From: Comamonadaceae bacterium
GTDB lineage: Bacteria; Pseudomonadota; Gammaproteobacteria; Burkholderiales; Burkholderiaceae_C
Direction of reading: 5' to 3'
DNA: 39,872 nucleotides
NCBI GenBank assembly: GCA_947373605.1
Contig: CANBYM010000017.1
Span: forward strand, 1 to 39,872
A program made the position numbers and the translations under genes. Positions 1-7,979 of this stretch are shown piece after piece; the stretch's first letter is position 1, and every line of letters starts with the position of its first letter. Below the pieces are notes generated by a model. That model saw nothing but the letters and a program-made list of their open reading frames with translations, was not told the DNA's origin and searched no databases.

Positions 1-2
1 TG

Positions 3-482
3 CGTGGGTGGGCCAGGCATCGCCTGGGAAGTGCAGAGGACGCCGAAGATCTCTTGCAGGATCTTTTTCTAAAGGCCTTGCGCCAGGGCGAGCGGTTTTG
101 CTCTGTGCACAATGCGCGTGCCTGGCTTTTTGAGGTTGCGCGCAATACGCTGGCAGACCGCCTGCGCGTGGCTCGCGATACCGTGGAGCTTCCAGATGAC
201 CTAGCAGATCGGGTCGATGTAGCGGACACAGTGGATAGCCTGACAGCCTGTCTGCCCAGGGTGCTCTCGGAGCTAGCGGATGAAGACCGAGAAGCCATCA
301 AGCTGTGTGACCTGCAAGGAATGCCTCAGGCGGACTTTGCCAAGCTCAAGGGCCTGTCCTTGAGTGCAGCCAAATCTCGCTTGCAGCGGGCGCGCCTGCG
401 CATGAAACAGCAGATGACCCTAGTTTGCCAAGTCCAAATTGACCCTAAAGGGCATGTGCTGGACTTTGTTCCGCGCGAATAG
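3..482 (+). CDS. SigZ-like ECF sigma factor (5' end missing)
   Basis: The reading frame is open from the left edge, so the gene starts outside the window. A TTG at 54 is probably only an internal codon. The visible part begins inside sigma region 2: an acidic stretch reading AEDAEDLLQDLFLKAL, then the region 2.4-like NARAWLFEVARNTLADRLR. Region 4 follows with an SLSAAKSRLQRARLRMK recognition helix. The tail (CQVQIDPKGHVLDF) resembles the C-terminus of SigZ-type factors. No anti-sigma factor gene is adjacent within the window, so its target regulon is unknown. Confidence is high for the ECF family and moderate for the SigZ subgroup. Confidence 0.85.
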   Translation, partial: RGWARHRLGSAEDAEDLLQDLFLKALRQGERFCSVHNARAWLFEVARNTLADRLRVARDTVELPDDLADRVDVADTVDSLTACLPRVLSELADEDREAIKLCDLQGMPQADFAKLKGLSLSAAKSRLQRARLRMKQQMTLVCQVQIDPKGHVLDFVPRE

Positions 483-608
483 TTCGGTCAACTGAGTTGA
501 CATCTCGTGTATCTCAAGCGCGAATAGAGGTTATTCGCAGACTGCAATGCAAAACTGTTCATCTGGCTTGACAGAACGCATATCAAGTCTGTGCCAACGT
601 GACCACAA

Positions 609-627
609 TTGACCTTTTGAAGGTCAA
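609..627 (+). promoter_or_regulatory. Perfect inverted repeat over the ribosome binding site
   Basis: TTGACCTT-TTG-AAGGTCAA is a perfect 8-bp inverted repeat with a 3-nt centre. It ends one base before the ATG at 629, and its right arm contains the likely Shine-Dalgarno AAGG. It could be a repressor operator or an RNA hairpin that masks the ribosome binding site. If translation really starts at GTG 599, the repeat lies inside the coding region. Confidence 0.5.
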
Positions 628-628
628 C

Positions 629-1714
629 ATGCCCAATCCCCAATTCACCAAACCCTGGCACGGCGTGCCGCGTGAGCAAATCTACTGGAACCCCAGTGTG
701 ATGGATGAGGCCTGCATTGGCTGTGGCACCTGCGTGACCGGCTGTAGCCGTCTGGTGTACCGCTTTGATTTTGAGCGCAAAAAGCCGGTGGTAGTCGACC
801 CGCTGAACTGCATGGTGGGTTGCACCACGTGCGCCAACACCTGTCCGGCGCACGCACTAGTTTTTCCGCCTATTGAGTCGGTGCTAGCCCTGGAAGGCCT
901 GACCGAGGTGCGCCATGCAGTCGAAGACGATTTGCAGGCGCGTCATAGCCTCTTGGCTGCTAGTGCGCAGGTGCCGCACCCGGACCGCATCATTACGTTG
1001 GTGGTGCATAGCATTGATCGCTTGGCTGGCGATGTGCTGCGTGTAGAGTTGCAACCGGTCACGACCGGAGAGTGCTTCTGCGAGTTCGCGCCTGGGCAAT
1101 ATATTGAGCTGTGGCAGCCCAATTCGTCATATATGTCGCGCTCATATTCCATTGCCAGCGCGCCCAAAGGGGACGGTAGCATCACCCTGCACATTCGCAG
1201 GGTCGAGGGTGGCCGCTTTACACAATGGGCCTTTGGAACCATGAAGGAGGGTGATACCTTGCAGGCTCGTGGTCCGCTAGGCAGCTTCACCATGCGATCT
1301 GCCGCCGATATGCCACTATTGTTCATTGCCGGTGGGACCGGGCTGGCCCCAGTGTTGGCTTTGTTGGCGCAACAGGTCAACTTTGCGCCCCAGCGCGACA
1401 TGGTGCTGCTATGGGGCATGCGCCAGGTGAGCGATTTTTATGCCCTGGATACCTTGCAGGCGCTTGCAGCGCGTACGCCGGGTCTGCGCATCGTGCTGGT
1501 GGCCCAGAAGCTTGAAAACCCGCCAGCTTTGGCTCAAGCCATTCACTTTGTGAGCGGGACGGTCATTGATGCCCTTGTCCTGGACGTCAACCTGTCTGGT
1601 GGGCGTGACATCTATGCGGCAGGACCACCTGTCATGCTGCGCGAATTGGCGCACGTACTTGACAGGCAAGGGGTGCTCCCATCACGCGTTCACCTGGATT
1701 CGTTTGGTGTTTGA
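629..1714 (+). CDS. Ferredoxin-FNR fusion oxidoreductase
   Basis: A predicted cytoplasmic flavin reductase of 361 aa. Residues 25-75 form a two-cluster ferredoxin domain with CxxCxxCxxxC at C29/C32/C35/C39 and a variant CxxxCxxCxxxC at C61/C65/C68/C72. A ferredoxin-NADP reductase-like module follows: RSYS at 171-174 for flavin, GGTGLAP at 235-241 for NAD(P), and YAAGPP near the C-terminus. Electrons would pass between NAD(P)H, flavin and Fe-S clusters; the partner is unknown. I chose ATG 629 because AAGG lies 5 nt upstream, whereas GTG 599 has no ribosome binding site. The thiolase follows after 21 bp, suggesting co-transcription. Confidence 0.85.
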   Translation: MPNPQFTKPWHGVPREQIYWNPSVMDEACIGCGTCVTGCSRLVYRFDFERKKPVVVDPLNCMVGCTTCANTCPAHALVFPPIESVLALEGLTEVRHAVEDDLQARHSLLAASAQVPHPDRIITLVVHSIDRLAGDVLRVELQPVTTGECFCEFAPGQYIELWQPNSSYMSRSYSIASAPKGDGSITLHIRRVEGGRFTQWAFGTMKEGDTLQARGPLGSFTMRSAADMPLLFIAGGTGLAPVLALLAQQVNFAPQRDMVLLWGMRQVSDFYALDTLQALAARTPGLRIVLVAQKLENPPALAQAIHFVSGTVIDALVLDVNLSGGRDIYAAGPPVMLRELAHVLDRQGVLPSRVHLDSFGV

Positions 1715-1735
1715 TTGTTTTAAGGAGTAATCAAA

Positions 1736-2918
1736 ATGACTGCAAAACAAGTGGTGATCTGCACCCCGGTGCGTACCGCCATTGGCACCTACAACGGGAC
1801 TCTGAAAGATGTATCCGCCACCGACCTGGGGGCTACCGTGATCCGAGAGACTCTCAAGCGCTCAGCGCTTGCGCCTGAGCAAGTCCAGACACTGGTGATG
1901 GGTAATGTGATCCAGGCGGGCAACAAAATGAACCCGGCGCGCCAGGCGGGTATTGCTGCTGGTTTGCCAGTGGCCATTCCAGCCCTGACGGTCAACCGCG
2001 TCTGTGGCTCTGGTGCCCAGGGCGTGATCAGTGCAGCACTGGAGGTCTGGTCGGACATGATCGATTGCGCAATTGGTGGCGGCATGGAGAACATGGACCG
2101 CGCACCCTACCTTTTGCCGCAAGGGCGTTGGGGTGCACGCATGGGCGATGTCACGCTGTATGACAGCATGCTGCGTGACGGCCTCAATGACGCGTTTAGC
2201 GATCAGCATTCTGGCTGGCACACAGAGGACTTAGTGACCTTACGCAACATCTCGCGCGAAGATCAGGACCGCTGGGCACTGCGCTCGCAACAACGCTTTT
2301 CAGCGGCACAGGCGGCAGGGAAATTTGCAGCTGAAATCGCCACGGTAGAAATTGCAGGACGCAAAGGTCCGACGCTGTTCAGCATGGATGAGCACAACCG
2401 CCCCGAAACCAGCGCTGAATCGCTGGCCAAGCTGAAACCCGTTTTTCGCAAGGATGGCACCATCACCGCTGGCAGCGCACCAGGTTTGAACTCTGGTGCG
2501 GCGGCCATGATCGTGGCGGGGAGGGAGTGGGCCGAAGAACATGGCCTCCAACCCATGGCGCTTTTGGTTTCGTATGGCATCGGTGCGGTCGAACCCGGGT
2601 TGTTCGGCTTGGGGCCGGTGCCCGCCGTGCGCCAAGCCTTGGCGCGTGCTGGCTGGTCTGTGGCTGAGGTGCAGCGAGTCGAGATTAATGAGGCTTTTGC
2701 GGCCATCACCTTGGCCTGTCTGCGTGAACTGGGTTTTGCCGAGGACATCGTGAATGTGGAAGGTGGAGCCATCGCGCGGCCACCCGATAGGTGCCAGCGG
2801 GGCAATCTTGGCAACTCGGCTCATGCATTCGATGCAGCGCGATGGCCTGAGGCGCGGCGTCGTTACATTGTGCATTGGCGGAGGCCAAGGCATTGCACTG
2901 GCCCTTGAAATGTTGTGA
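1736..2918 (+). pseudogene. Acetyl-CoA acetyltransferase (thiolase), frameshifted
   Basis: A thiolase that condenses or cleaves acyl-CoA. The nucleophile Cys90 sits in NRVCGSG and NEAFAAI is intact. The match to the family is good through VEGGAIA (residue 347, ending at 2776). There, two bases of the expected His codon of HGHP appear to be missing. As read, the frame continues with unrelated residues to a stop at 2908. In the other frame, from 2778 to the TGA at 2916-2918, the normal ending is present, including GHPIGASGAI and CIGGGQGIALALEML. Without the shift the protein would be about 394 aa, the usual thiolase length. The break removes the catalytic His and the second catalytic Cys. It could be a real null allele or a sequencing error; the rest of the gene is not decayed. 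Confidence 0.85.
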
Positions 2919-2926
2919 GGCAAATT

Positions 2927-3181
2927 ATGCAAGGGCCGTTTCACCGATTTCACGAGCTTTTTGCCCAGTTGGGCTTACCCGATGATTCCGCCAGCATTGA
3001 GCGGTTCATTGCCGACCACGCGCCACTACCCGCCGATGTCAAACTGCACGCAGCGCCGTTCTGGACGGCTGCACAGAGCAGTTTTCTACACGAGTCCTGT
3101 ATGCAGGATGCGGATTGGGCTGAACAAGCCGACCAGTTGAACGTTGCATTGCACAAGCTGACGAATACGGCTGGGCATTGA
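2927..3181 (+). CDS. DUF2789 family protein
   Basis: A small soluble protein of 84 aa matching DUF2789 by its pattern LFAQLGLPDDSASIERFI, PLPADVKL, APFW and DADWAEQADQLN. No function is established for the family, and no signal peptide or membrane segment is visible. I use ATG 2927 rather than GTG 2915 because AGG at 2918-2920 gives a 6-nt spacing. The gene starts 9 bp after the thiolase stop in the restored frame, so the two were probably an operon. Confidence 0.8.
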   Translation: MQGPFHRFHELFAQLGLPDDSASIERFIADHAPLPADVKLHAAPFWTAAQSSFLHESCMQDADWAEQADQLNVALHKLTNTAGH

Positions 3182-3381
3182 AGGGCGAATGTAATCGGCG
3201 CGGTTGACGGATGCCTGTGAGCGGGGGTATTGAAGGGCGCAGAAATGGCGCACAGGCGTGGTCTCCTTTTGACCTGCGTAGAAATTGAATTTCAGCATTG
3301 GTGGTTGCATCGACTACAGCGCTTGTCAAAGTGTTTTCGCGTGGCTGCGCGCGCATTTCGATTTCAGGTAGCCTTACGACC

Positions 3382-3744
3382 ATGAAGAAGCCCGATGCAA
3401 ATCTGAAACCTGTATTGCTACGCCCTCGTGTTTACATAGGCGATGGCATCGCGATTGGGCCTGGAAAGATTGACTTGTTGCGGCTCGTGGCCGAGACACG
3501 GTCCATATCAGCGGCCGGGCGCGCACTTGGCATCCCCTACAAACGGGCTTGGTTGCTTCTTGACACCCTTAACCAAGGGTTCGGACGCCCGCTTTTTGAG
3601 ACCGCTACTGGTGGAAAGGGTGGCGGTGGGGCCCAGCTTACGACCTTGGGTCAGGAGCTTCTGGCTCGGTATGCGGAGCTTGAGCAGCGCATCAACGCCT
3701 CGTCTTTACCTGAGTTGGAAGCCCTGAAGACTCTGGCCGGTTGA
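3382..3744 (+). CDS. ModE-like winged-helix regulator, DNA-binding domain only
   Basis: About 120 aa with a LysR/ModE-type winged helix. The segment KIDLLRLVAETRSISAAGRA followed by LGIPYKRAWLLLDTLNQGFGRPLFE is typical of the ModE N-terminal domain, and it continues with a glycine-rich wing and LTTLGQELLARY. The C-terminal molbindin domains of full ModE (about 260 aa in E. coli) are absent, so metal sensing, if any, must occur elsewhere. ATG 3382 fits the family start; GTG 3298 would add 28 residues without homology. It lies just upstream of a ModE-box-like palindrome and a modA-like gene, which it probably regulates. Confidence 0.75.
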   Translation: MKKPDANLKPVLLRPRVYIGDGIAIGPGKIDLLRLVAETRSISAAGRALGIPYKRAWLLLDTLNQGFGRPLFETATGGKGGGGAQLTTLGQELLARYAELEQRINASSLPELEALKTLAG

Positions 3745-3790
3745 GCCCCTGACTTCTAGCGGCCATTGGCACAGGCTTTGCGTTAAGTCT

Positions 3791-3818
3791 ATCGTTATGT
3801 CAATTTTGACACTACGAT
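3791..3818. promoter_or_regulatory. ModE-box-like operator
   Basis: ATCGTTATGTCAA (3791-3803) and TTGACACTACGAT (3806-3818) form an inverted repeat matching at 11 of 13 positions around a TT centre. The outer ATCGTTAT half-site resembles known ModE boxes. It lies between the ModE-like gene and modA, 37 bp before the modA start, where a repressor would block transcription. Confidence 0.6.
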
Positions 3819-3855
3819 GTAGGAAACGCGACATACCAGCCAAAAGGAAGCAGAC

Positions 3856-4674
3856 ATGCACGCTTACAAACACTTCGTACTGCAAGCCTTGGGCCTTGAT
3901 AGCAGCAAGCCCATGAAGCCATTGCTCGCATTCGCTGCGCTTTTGTGTGCATTCAGTGCACATGCTGAAAACATGACGATTGTGGCCGCTGCTGACTTGA
4001 AATTCGCTATGGACGAGTTGGTGATGAACTTCAAAAAGTCCAATCCGAATGATGCGGTTGTTGTCACCTACGGGTCGTCCGGTCAGTTCTACACGCAGAT
4101 TCAGCAGGGTGCACCGTTTGACATGTTCTTCTCCGCGGACATTGGCTTCCCGCGCGAGTTGGCAAAGGCGGGCCTGGTCGCTGGTGCACCCAAGCCGTAC
4201 GCGTTTGGCCGCATCGTCCTATGGAGCTCCACCATGGACGCGACCAAGATGACGCTAGAAAGCCTTGCCGACCCAAAAATCGACCGGATAGCGATTGCCA
4301 ATCCAAAGCATGCGCCGTACGGCAAGCGTGCGGAGGAGGCACTTAGGGCGGCTGGCGTCTGGGACAAGGTGCAGCCCAAGCTGGTTTTTGGTGAAAACAT
4401 TGCCCAAACTGCCCAGTACGTCTCGACGGGAAACGCCAAAATTGGCATCGTGGCTTTGTCTTTGGCGCTGAACTCCGAACTGACCAGTAAGGGTGGATAT
4501 TGGCTGATTCCCGACAAATTGCACCAACCGTTGGAGCAGGGATATGTGATTACCAAGCACGCCGAATCCAATGTGACTGCAAAGCGATTTGCTGACTACA
4601 TGTCTTCAAAACCCGCTCGCGCGGTGATGACGAAATACGGCTTCGTCCTTCCCGAAGACGCCAGTGGCAAATAG
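3856..4674 (+). CDS. modA: ModA-like periplasmic oxyanion-binding protein
   Basis: A secreted solute-binding protein of the molybdate/tungstate class. The mature start MTIVAAADLKFAMDEL, the TYGSSGQFYTQIQQGAPFDMFFSAD block and KIGIVALSLAL are ModA-like. The signal peptide (KPLLAFAALLCAFSAHAEN) begins at the second Met (3913). The only good ribosome binding site, AAGGAAG at 3844-3850, serves ATG 3856, giving an unusual 19-residue extension before the signal. No modB or modC follows; a TSUP permease starts 9 bp later. The ligand may be molybdate, tungstate or another oxyanion. Confidence 0.85.
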   Translation: MHAYKHFVLQALGLDSSKPMKPLLAFAALLCAFSAHAENMTIVAAADLKFAMDELVMNFKKSNPNDAVVVTYGSSGQFYTQIQQGAPFDMFFSADIGFPRELAKAGLVAGAPKPYAFGRIVLWSSTMDATKMTLESLADPKIDRIAIANPKHAPYGKRAEEALRAAGVWDKVQPKLVFGENIAQTAQYVSTGNAKIGIVALSLALNSELTSKGGYWLIPDKLHQPLEQGYVITKHAESNVTAKRFADYMSSKPARAVMTKYGFVLPEDASGK

Positions 4675-4683
4675 GTCAGCACC

Positions 4684-5499
4684 ATGGCCACTAAATTGCA
4701 AATCCGCACGGGTCAGGGCTTTGTCGCTGGCTCATTGATTGGCACCCTGGGCGGACTTATTGGGCTGGGGGGTGCCGAATTTCGCTTGCCCGTGCTGGTA
4801 GGCCTATTCCGACTCTCGACGCTGGAGGCGGTGGTGCTCAACAAGGCGATGAGCCTGGTAGTCGTGGCTGCAGCACTGCTGTTTCGGGCCAGGGCAATTC
4901 CCGTAGATCAGTTGGTAGGGCATAGCGGTATTGCAATGAATCTTCTCGCGGGCAGTCTGGTAGGAGCCTGGTGGGCAGCGGGCCACGCACTGACCATGCC
5001 CCGCATTTGGCTCAATCGAATCATCATGGGCATGTTGGCTGGGCTGGCAGTGCTGATGCTCTCGGAGTCTTTGTTGGGAAGCAACAGTGGTTCAGTGGCA
5101 TTGCTTGATGCGGGTATTCCTCGGGTTATCGCCGGTGTTGTTGCAGGCTTTGGGATTGGCATCGTCGCGGCTCTGCTCGGTGTTGCTGGAGGGGAATTGC
5201 TCATCCCGACCATTGTTCTTCTCTACGGGGTAGACATCAAACTTGCGGGGAGCTTGTCCCTCATGGTTAGTTTGCCGACCATGATCGTGGGGTTCGCCCG
5301 CTACAGCCGCTCGGACGCCTTTGACGTGTTGCGGCGCGAGCAGCCACTTTTTGGCTGGATGGTGGTGGGGTCTATTCTGGGGGCGGGAGTAGGAGGGATG
5401 ATGCTCGGCCTGATACCGACCCGACTATTGTTGGCGGTGCTTGGATGCATTCTGCTCATCTCGGCAGTGAAAGCCTTTCTCCACAGCAGTGGTGAATGA
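4684..5499 (+). CDS. TSUP (TauE/SafE) permease
   Basis: A polytopic inner-membrane protein of 271 aa with the two-fold repeat of the TSUP family. The first repeat has GTLGGLIGLGGAEFRLPVL and the second ALLGVAGGELLIPTIVLLYG followed by SLSLMVSLPT. TSUP proteins move sulfite, sulfoacetate, sulfolactate and related anions; the substrate here cannot be read from sequence. It starts 9 bp after the modA-like stop and is probably in the same transcript. It may take the place of ModBC as the membrane partner, or serve sulfur anions independently. Confidence 0.85.
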   Translation: MATKLQIRTGQGFVAGSLIGTLGGLIGLGGAEFRLPVLVGLFRLSTLEAVVLNKAMSLVVVAAALLFRARAIPVDQLVGHSGIAMNLLAGSLVGAWWAAGHALTMPRIWLNRIIMGMLAGLAVLMLSESLLGSNSGSVALLDAGIPRVIAGVVAGFGIGIVAALLGVAGGELLIPTIVLLYGVDIKLAGSLSLMVSLPTMIVGFARYSRSDAFDVLRREQPLFGWMVVGSILGAGVGGMMLGLIPTRLLLAVLGCILLISAVKAFLHSSGE

Positions 5500-5601
5500 C
5501 CAGCACACCTGCTGCCAACATTGACCGCTAAGGTCTTGAGACGGGAATAGCACCTCTCGCACAACCAGAAATCGGCCTTCCAATGCGGACAGTCACACCG
5601 C

Positions 5602-5632
5602 AAAATATCCAAGCGTCTTTGTCGGATATTTT
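5602..5632. promoter_or_regulatory. Inverted repeat upstream of permease operon
   Basis: AAAATATCC (5602-5610) and GGATATTTT (5624-5632) are perfect 9-bp inverted arms around a 13-nt spacer, 54 bp before the permease start. GCGTCTTT occurs in the spacer (5613), again at 5652, and as GCGTCTTC at 5672. It is probably an operator for a metal-responsive repressor not encoded nearby; a hairpin is the alternative. Confidence 0.45.
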
Positions 5633-5685
5633 CTTTATTTCGCGTATTCCTGCGTCTTTTGCACTGCTTTTGCGTCTTCACTGGT

Positions 5686-6732
5686 ATGAACACGCTCACC
5701 CTTACTCAAAAGTCCTGGCCCCTGCGTCAACCCGTCGTCTTTTTGATTGTGGCGACCTTGGTTTGGTTGGCCCTGTACCAGACCCTCAACCCAGGAGCTG
5801 AGGCACTGGTGGCGGCCATGCCAGTGGACCGCGACAGTCATCTCGGTGGCGCGCTCCAGTTCTTCTTTTACGACACACCCAAAGTGCTGATGCTGCTCAC
5901 CGGCGTGGTGTTTGTCATGGGCATGGTCAACAGCTACTTCACCCCTGAACGCACCCGTGCCCTTTTGGCCGGTCGCACCGAGGGCGTTGCCAACGTCATG
6001 GCAGCCAGCCTGGGCGTCGTCACCCCGTTTTGCTCTTGCTCGGCCGTGCCGCTCTTCATCGGCTTTGTACAGGCCGGTGTGCCGCTGGGAGTGACCTTCT
6101 CCTTCTTGATCTCTGCGCCCATGGTCAACGAGGTGGCACTGACCCTGCTGTTTGGCATGTTCGGCTGGAAGGTGGCACTGCTTTACATGGGTCTGGGTTT
6201 GAGCGTGGCCATCGTGGCCGGCTGGACCATTGGCCGCCTGAAGATGGAAGCCTATCTGGAGGACTGGGTACGCGACATGCCCAAGACCGCCGCCAACTTT
6301 GAAGATACCGGCGCCACCCTGGCAGACCGTGTGCAAGGTGGGTTTGCTGCGGTGCGCGAAATTGTTGGCAAGGTCTGGCCCTACATCCTGGGTGGCATTG
6401 CGCTTGGCGCCCTGATACACGGCTATGTGCCCGAAGACTTCATGGCCAGCTTCATGGGTAAAGAGGCCTGGTGGTCAGTGCCTCTGGCGGTAATCATCGG
6501 TGTGCCTATGTACACCAATGCCGCGGGCGTCATTCCCATCGTGCAGGCACTGCTGTCCAAGGGTGCGGCATTGGGTACGGTGCTGGCTTTCATGATGAGC
6601 GTGATTGCGCTCTCGTTGCCCGAGATGATCATCCTGCGCAAGGTGCTCAAGATCCGTTTGATCGCCACCTTTGTGGCGGTGGTGGCCACTGGCATCTTGC
6701 TGGTCGGCTATGTCTTTAATGCCGTGCTGTGA
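5686..6732 (+). CDS. SO_0444/ArsP-type permease (COG0701)
   Basis: A 348-aa polytopic membrane permease. The family hallmark TPFCSCSAVPLFIGF is followed by VPLGVTFSFLISAPMVNE. A second half-repeat lies near the C-terminus (GVPMYTNAAGVIPIVQALL). Relatives include ArsP, which exports trivalent organoarsenicals; other members have unassigned substrates. The usual start would be ATG 5686; the TTG at 5659 has no ribosome binding site. It leads a run of thiol and sulfur genes. A stand-alone mini-thioredoxin, a common partner of these permeases, lies three genes on. No arsR-type gene is present. Confidence 0.85.
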   Translation: MNTLTLTQKSWPLRQPVVFLIVATLVWLALYQTLNPGAEALVAAMPVDRDSHLGGALQFFFYDTPKVLMLLTGVVFVMGMVNSYFTPERTRALLAGRTEGVANVMAASLGVVTPFCSCSAVPLFIGFVQAGVPLGVTFSFLISAPMVNEVALTLLFGMFGWKVALLYMGLGLSVAIVAGWTIGRLKMEAYLEDWVRDMPKTAANFEDTGATLADRVQGGFAAVREIVGKVWPYILGGIALGALIHGYVPEDFMASFMGKEAWWSVPLAVIIGVPMYTNAAGVIPIVQALLSKGAALGTVLAFMMSVIALSLPEMIILRKVLKIRLIATFVAVVATGILLVGYVFNAVL

Positions 6733-6794
6733 CGCCTCACCCCGTTCACCCCAGTCCACTCATTTTTTCAACTTCACTCCGCATGGAACTTCAT

Positions 6795-7040
6795 ATGACA
6801 CTCAATCGCGCCGTTAGCATTTTTGCGGGCCTCATGGTGATGGGCAGTTTGGCTGGTGCCCACTTCAGCGGACAAATCAACCTGGGTCAAATGAGTTGGC
6901 TCTGGCTCACGGCGTTTGTGGGCGCCAATCTGTTTCAGATGGGCTTTACCGGGTTTTGCCCCGCAGCCAAGGTGATGGCCGCGTTGGGCCTGCGCAATAG
7001 TGATGCCTGCGGCAGCGCTGCCAATGGCAAGTGCTGCTAA
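6795..7040 (+). CDS. DUF2892 (YgaP-like) membrane protein with Cys-rich end
   Basis: An 81-aa protein with two predicted membrane helices (NRAVSIFAGLMVMGSLAGA and WLWLTAFVGANLFQMGF). It matches the DUF2892 domain found in the membrane part of YgaP-type rhodaneses. GFCPAAKVMAALGLR is the family's conserved end, followed by a short tail with three more cysteines (DACGSAANGKCC). ATG 6795 has GGAA 6 nt upstream; ATG 6783 is an alternative. Its place between a permease and two later rhodanese genes fits a split YgaP-like sulfur-transfer function, which is an inference. Confidence 0.75.
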   Translation: MTLNRAVSIFAGLMVMGSLAGAHFSGQINLGQMSWLWLTAFVGANLFQMGFTGFCPAAKVMAALGLRNSDACGSAANGKCC

Positions 7041-7055
7041 ACCGGAGCACAAAGC

Positions 7056-7976
7056 ATGCGCTCTAGGCTATTCGTCGCTTTGTTGATATCGCTGGCGACC
7101 TTTTTTGCACAAGCAGTGGAGGTGGCGTTCAAACCGGTTGCACCCGGCGTTTACGCTTTCATCGGCGAGACCGAAGGCCGCAGCTATGGCAATGAGGGGC
7201 TCAATGCCAACATCGGCCTGGTCACCACCAATGCAGGCCCAGTGTTGATCGACAGTGGAGCGTCCTTTGAAGGCGCGCGCCGGATTGCCGATGCGGCGAA
7301 GAAGGCCACGGGCCAATCCATCAGGTGGGTTATTAACACGGGTGGGCAGGACCACCGATGGCTAGGCAACGGTTTTTTCCATGCACAGGGCGCCGAAATC
7401 ATTGCCCATCAGGATGCACTTCCAGACATGAAGGCGCGGGCGCAGGAGCATTCAAGTGCGCTTGCCTCCGTGTTGAAGGAAAGGTTCAAGGGAACCGAAC
7501 CGGCCTATCCCACGCATTTGCTCACAGGCGAGAGCAACCGCATGGAATTGGGCGGCGTTGTGCTGGAGGTGAAACACCTTCATGGCGGCCACACCCCCGG
7601 TGACAGCATCGTTTGGCTGCCGGAACAAAATGTCGCGTTTACGGGCGACATCGTCTATGTAGACCGTGTGTTGGGACTGCATGCGGTTAGCAATACCAAG
7701 CACTGGCTTGAATCGTTTTCCATGCTGGAAGCGCTCAATCCCCGCCTCATCGTTCCGGGCCATGGTGCTGTCACGGACCTCGCACGGGCCCAAGCCCAGA
7801 CCCGCGACCTGCTAGTGGCACTGCGTGCGCACATGGGCAAAGCGGTCGAGTCCGGCGTAGACCTTGACGCGGCTGTCAAAAGTTTCAACGCAGAACCGTT
7901 TAAAGGGCTCCAGCACGCTGACGTGTGGATCCCACAACTCGCAAATCAAACCTATCTTGAAATGGAACAGGAGTAA
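7056..7976 (+). CDS. MBL-fold protein with degenerate metal site, exported
   Basis: A 306-aa protein with an N-terminal signal peptide (about residues 1-20) and a metallo-beta-lactamase fold related to the SoxH/GloB group. The usual HxHxDH is replaced by NTGGQDH (94-100), so two metal-1 histidines are missing and the loop is one residue shorter. D99, H100, H179 (HGGHTPGD), D198 (FTGDIVY) and H236 (PGHG) remain. It may bind one metal or use different chemistry from glyoxalase II and persulfide dioxygenases. The start has GGAG 8 nt upstream. It sits between the DUF2892 gene and a mini-thioredoxin gene 3 bp downstream. Confidence 0.8.
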   Translation: MRSRLFVALLISLATFFAQAVEVAFKPVAPGVYAFIGETEGRSYGNEGLNANIGLVTTNAGPVLIDSGASFEGARRIADAAKKATGQSIRWVINTGGQDHRWLGNGFFHAQGAEIIAHQDALPDMKARAQEHSSALASVLKERFKGTEPAYPTHLLTGESNRMELGGVVLEVKHLHGGHTPGDSIVWLPEQNVAFTGDIVYVDRVLGLHAVSNTKHWLESFSMLEALNPRLIVPGHGAVTDLARAQAQTRDLLVALRAHMGKAVESGVDLDAAVKSFNAEPFKGLQHADVWIPQLANQTYLEMEQE

Positions 7977-7979
7977 ATC

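Noticed and set aside
568..596. TTGACA as a sigma-70 -35 box before the ferredoxin reductase
   Set aside because: No acceptable -10 sequence at 16-18 bp; TTGAC occurs several times nearby by chance or as part of repeats.
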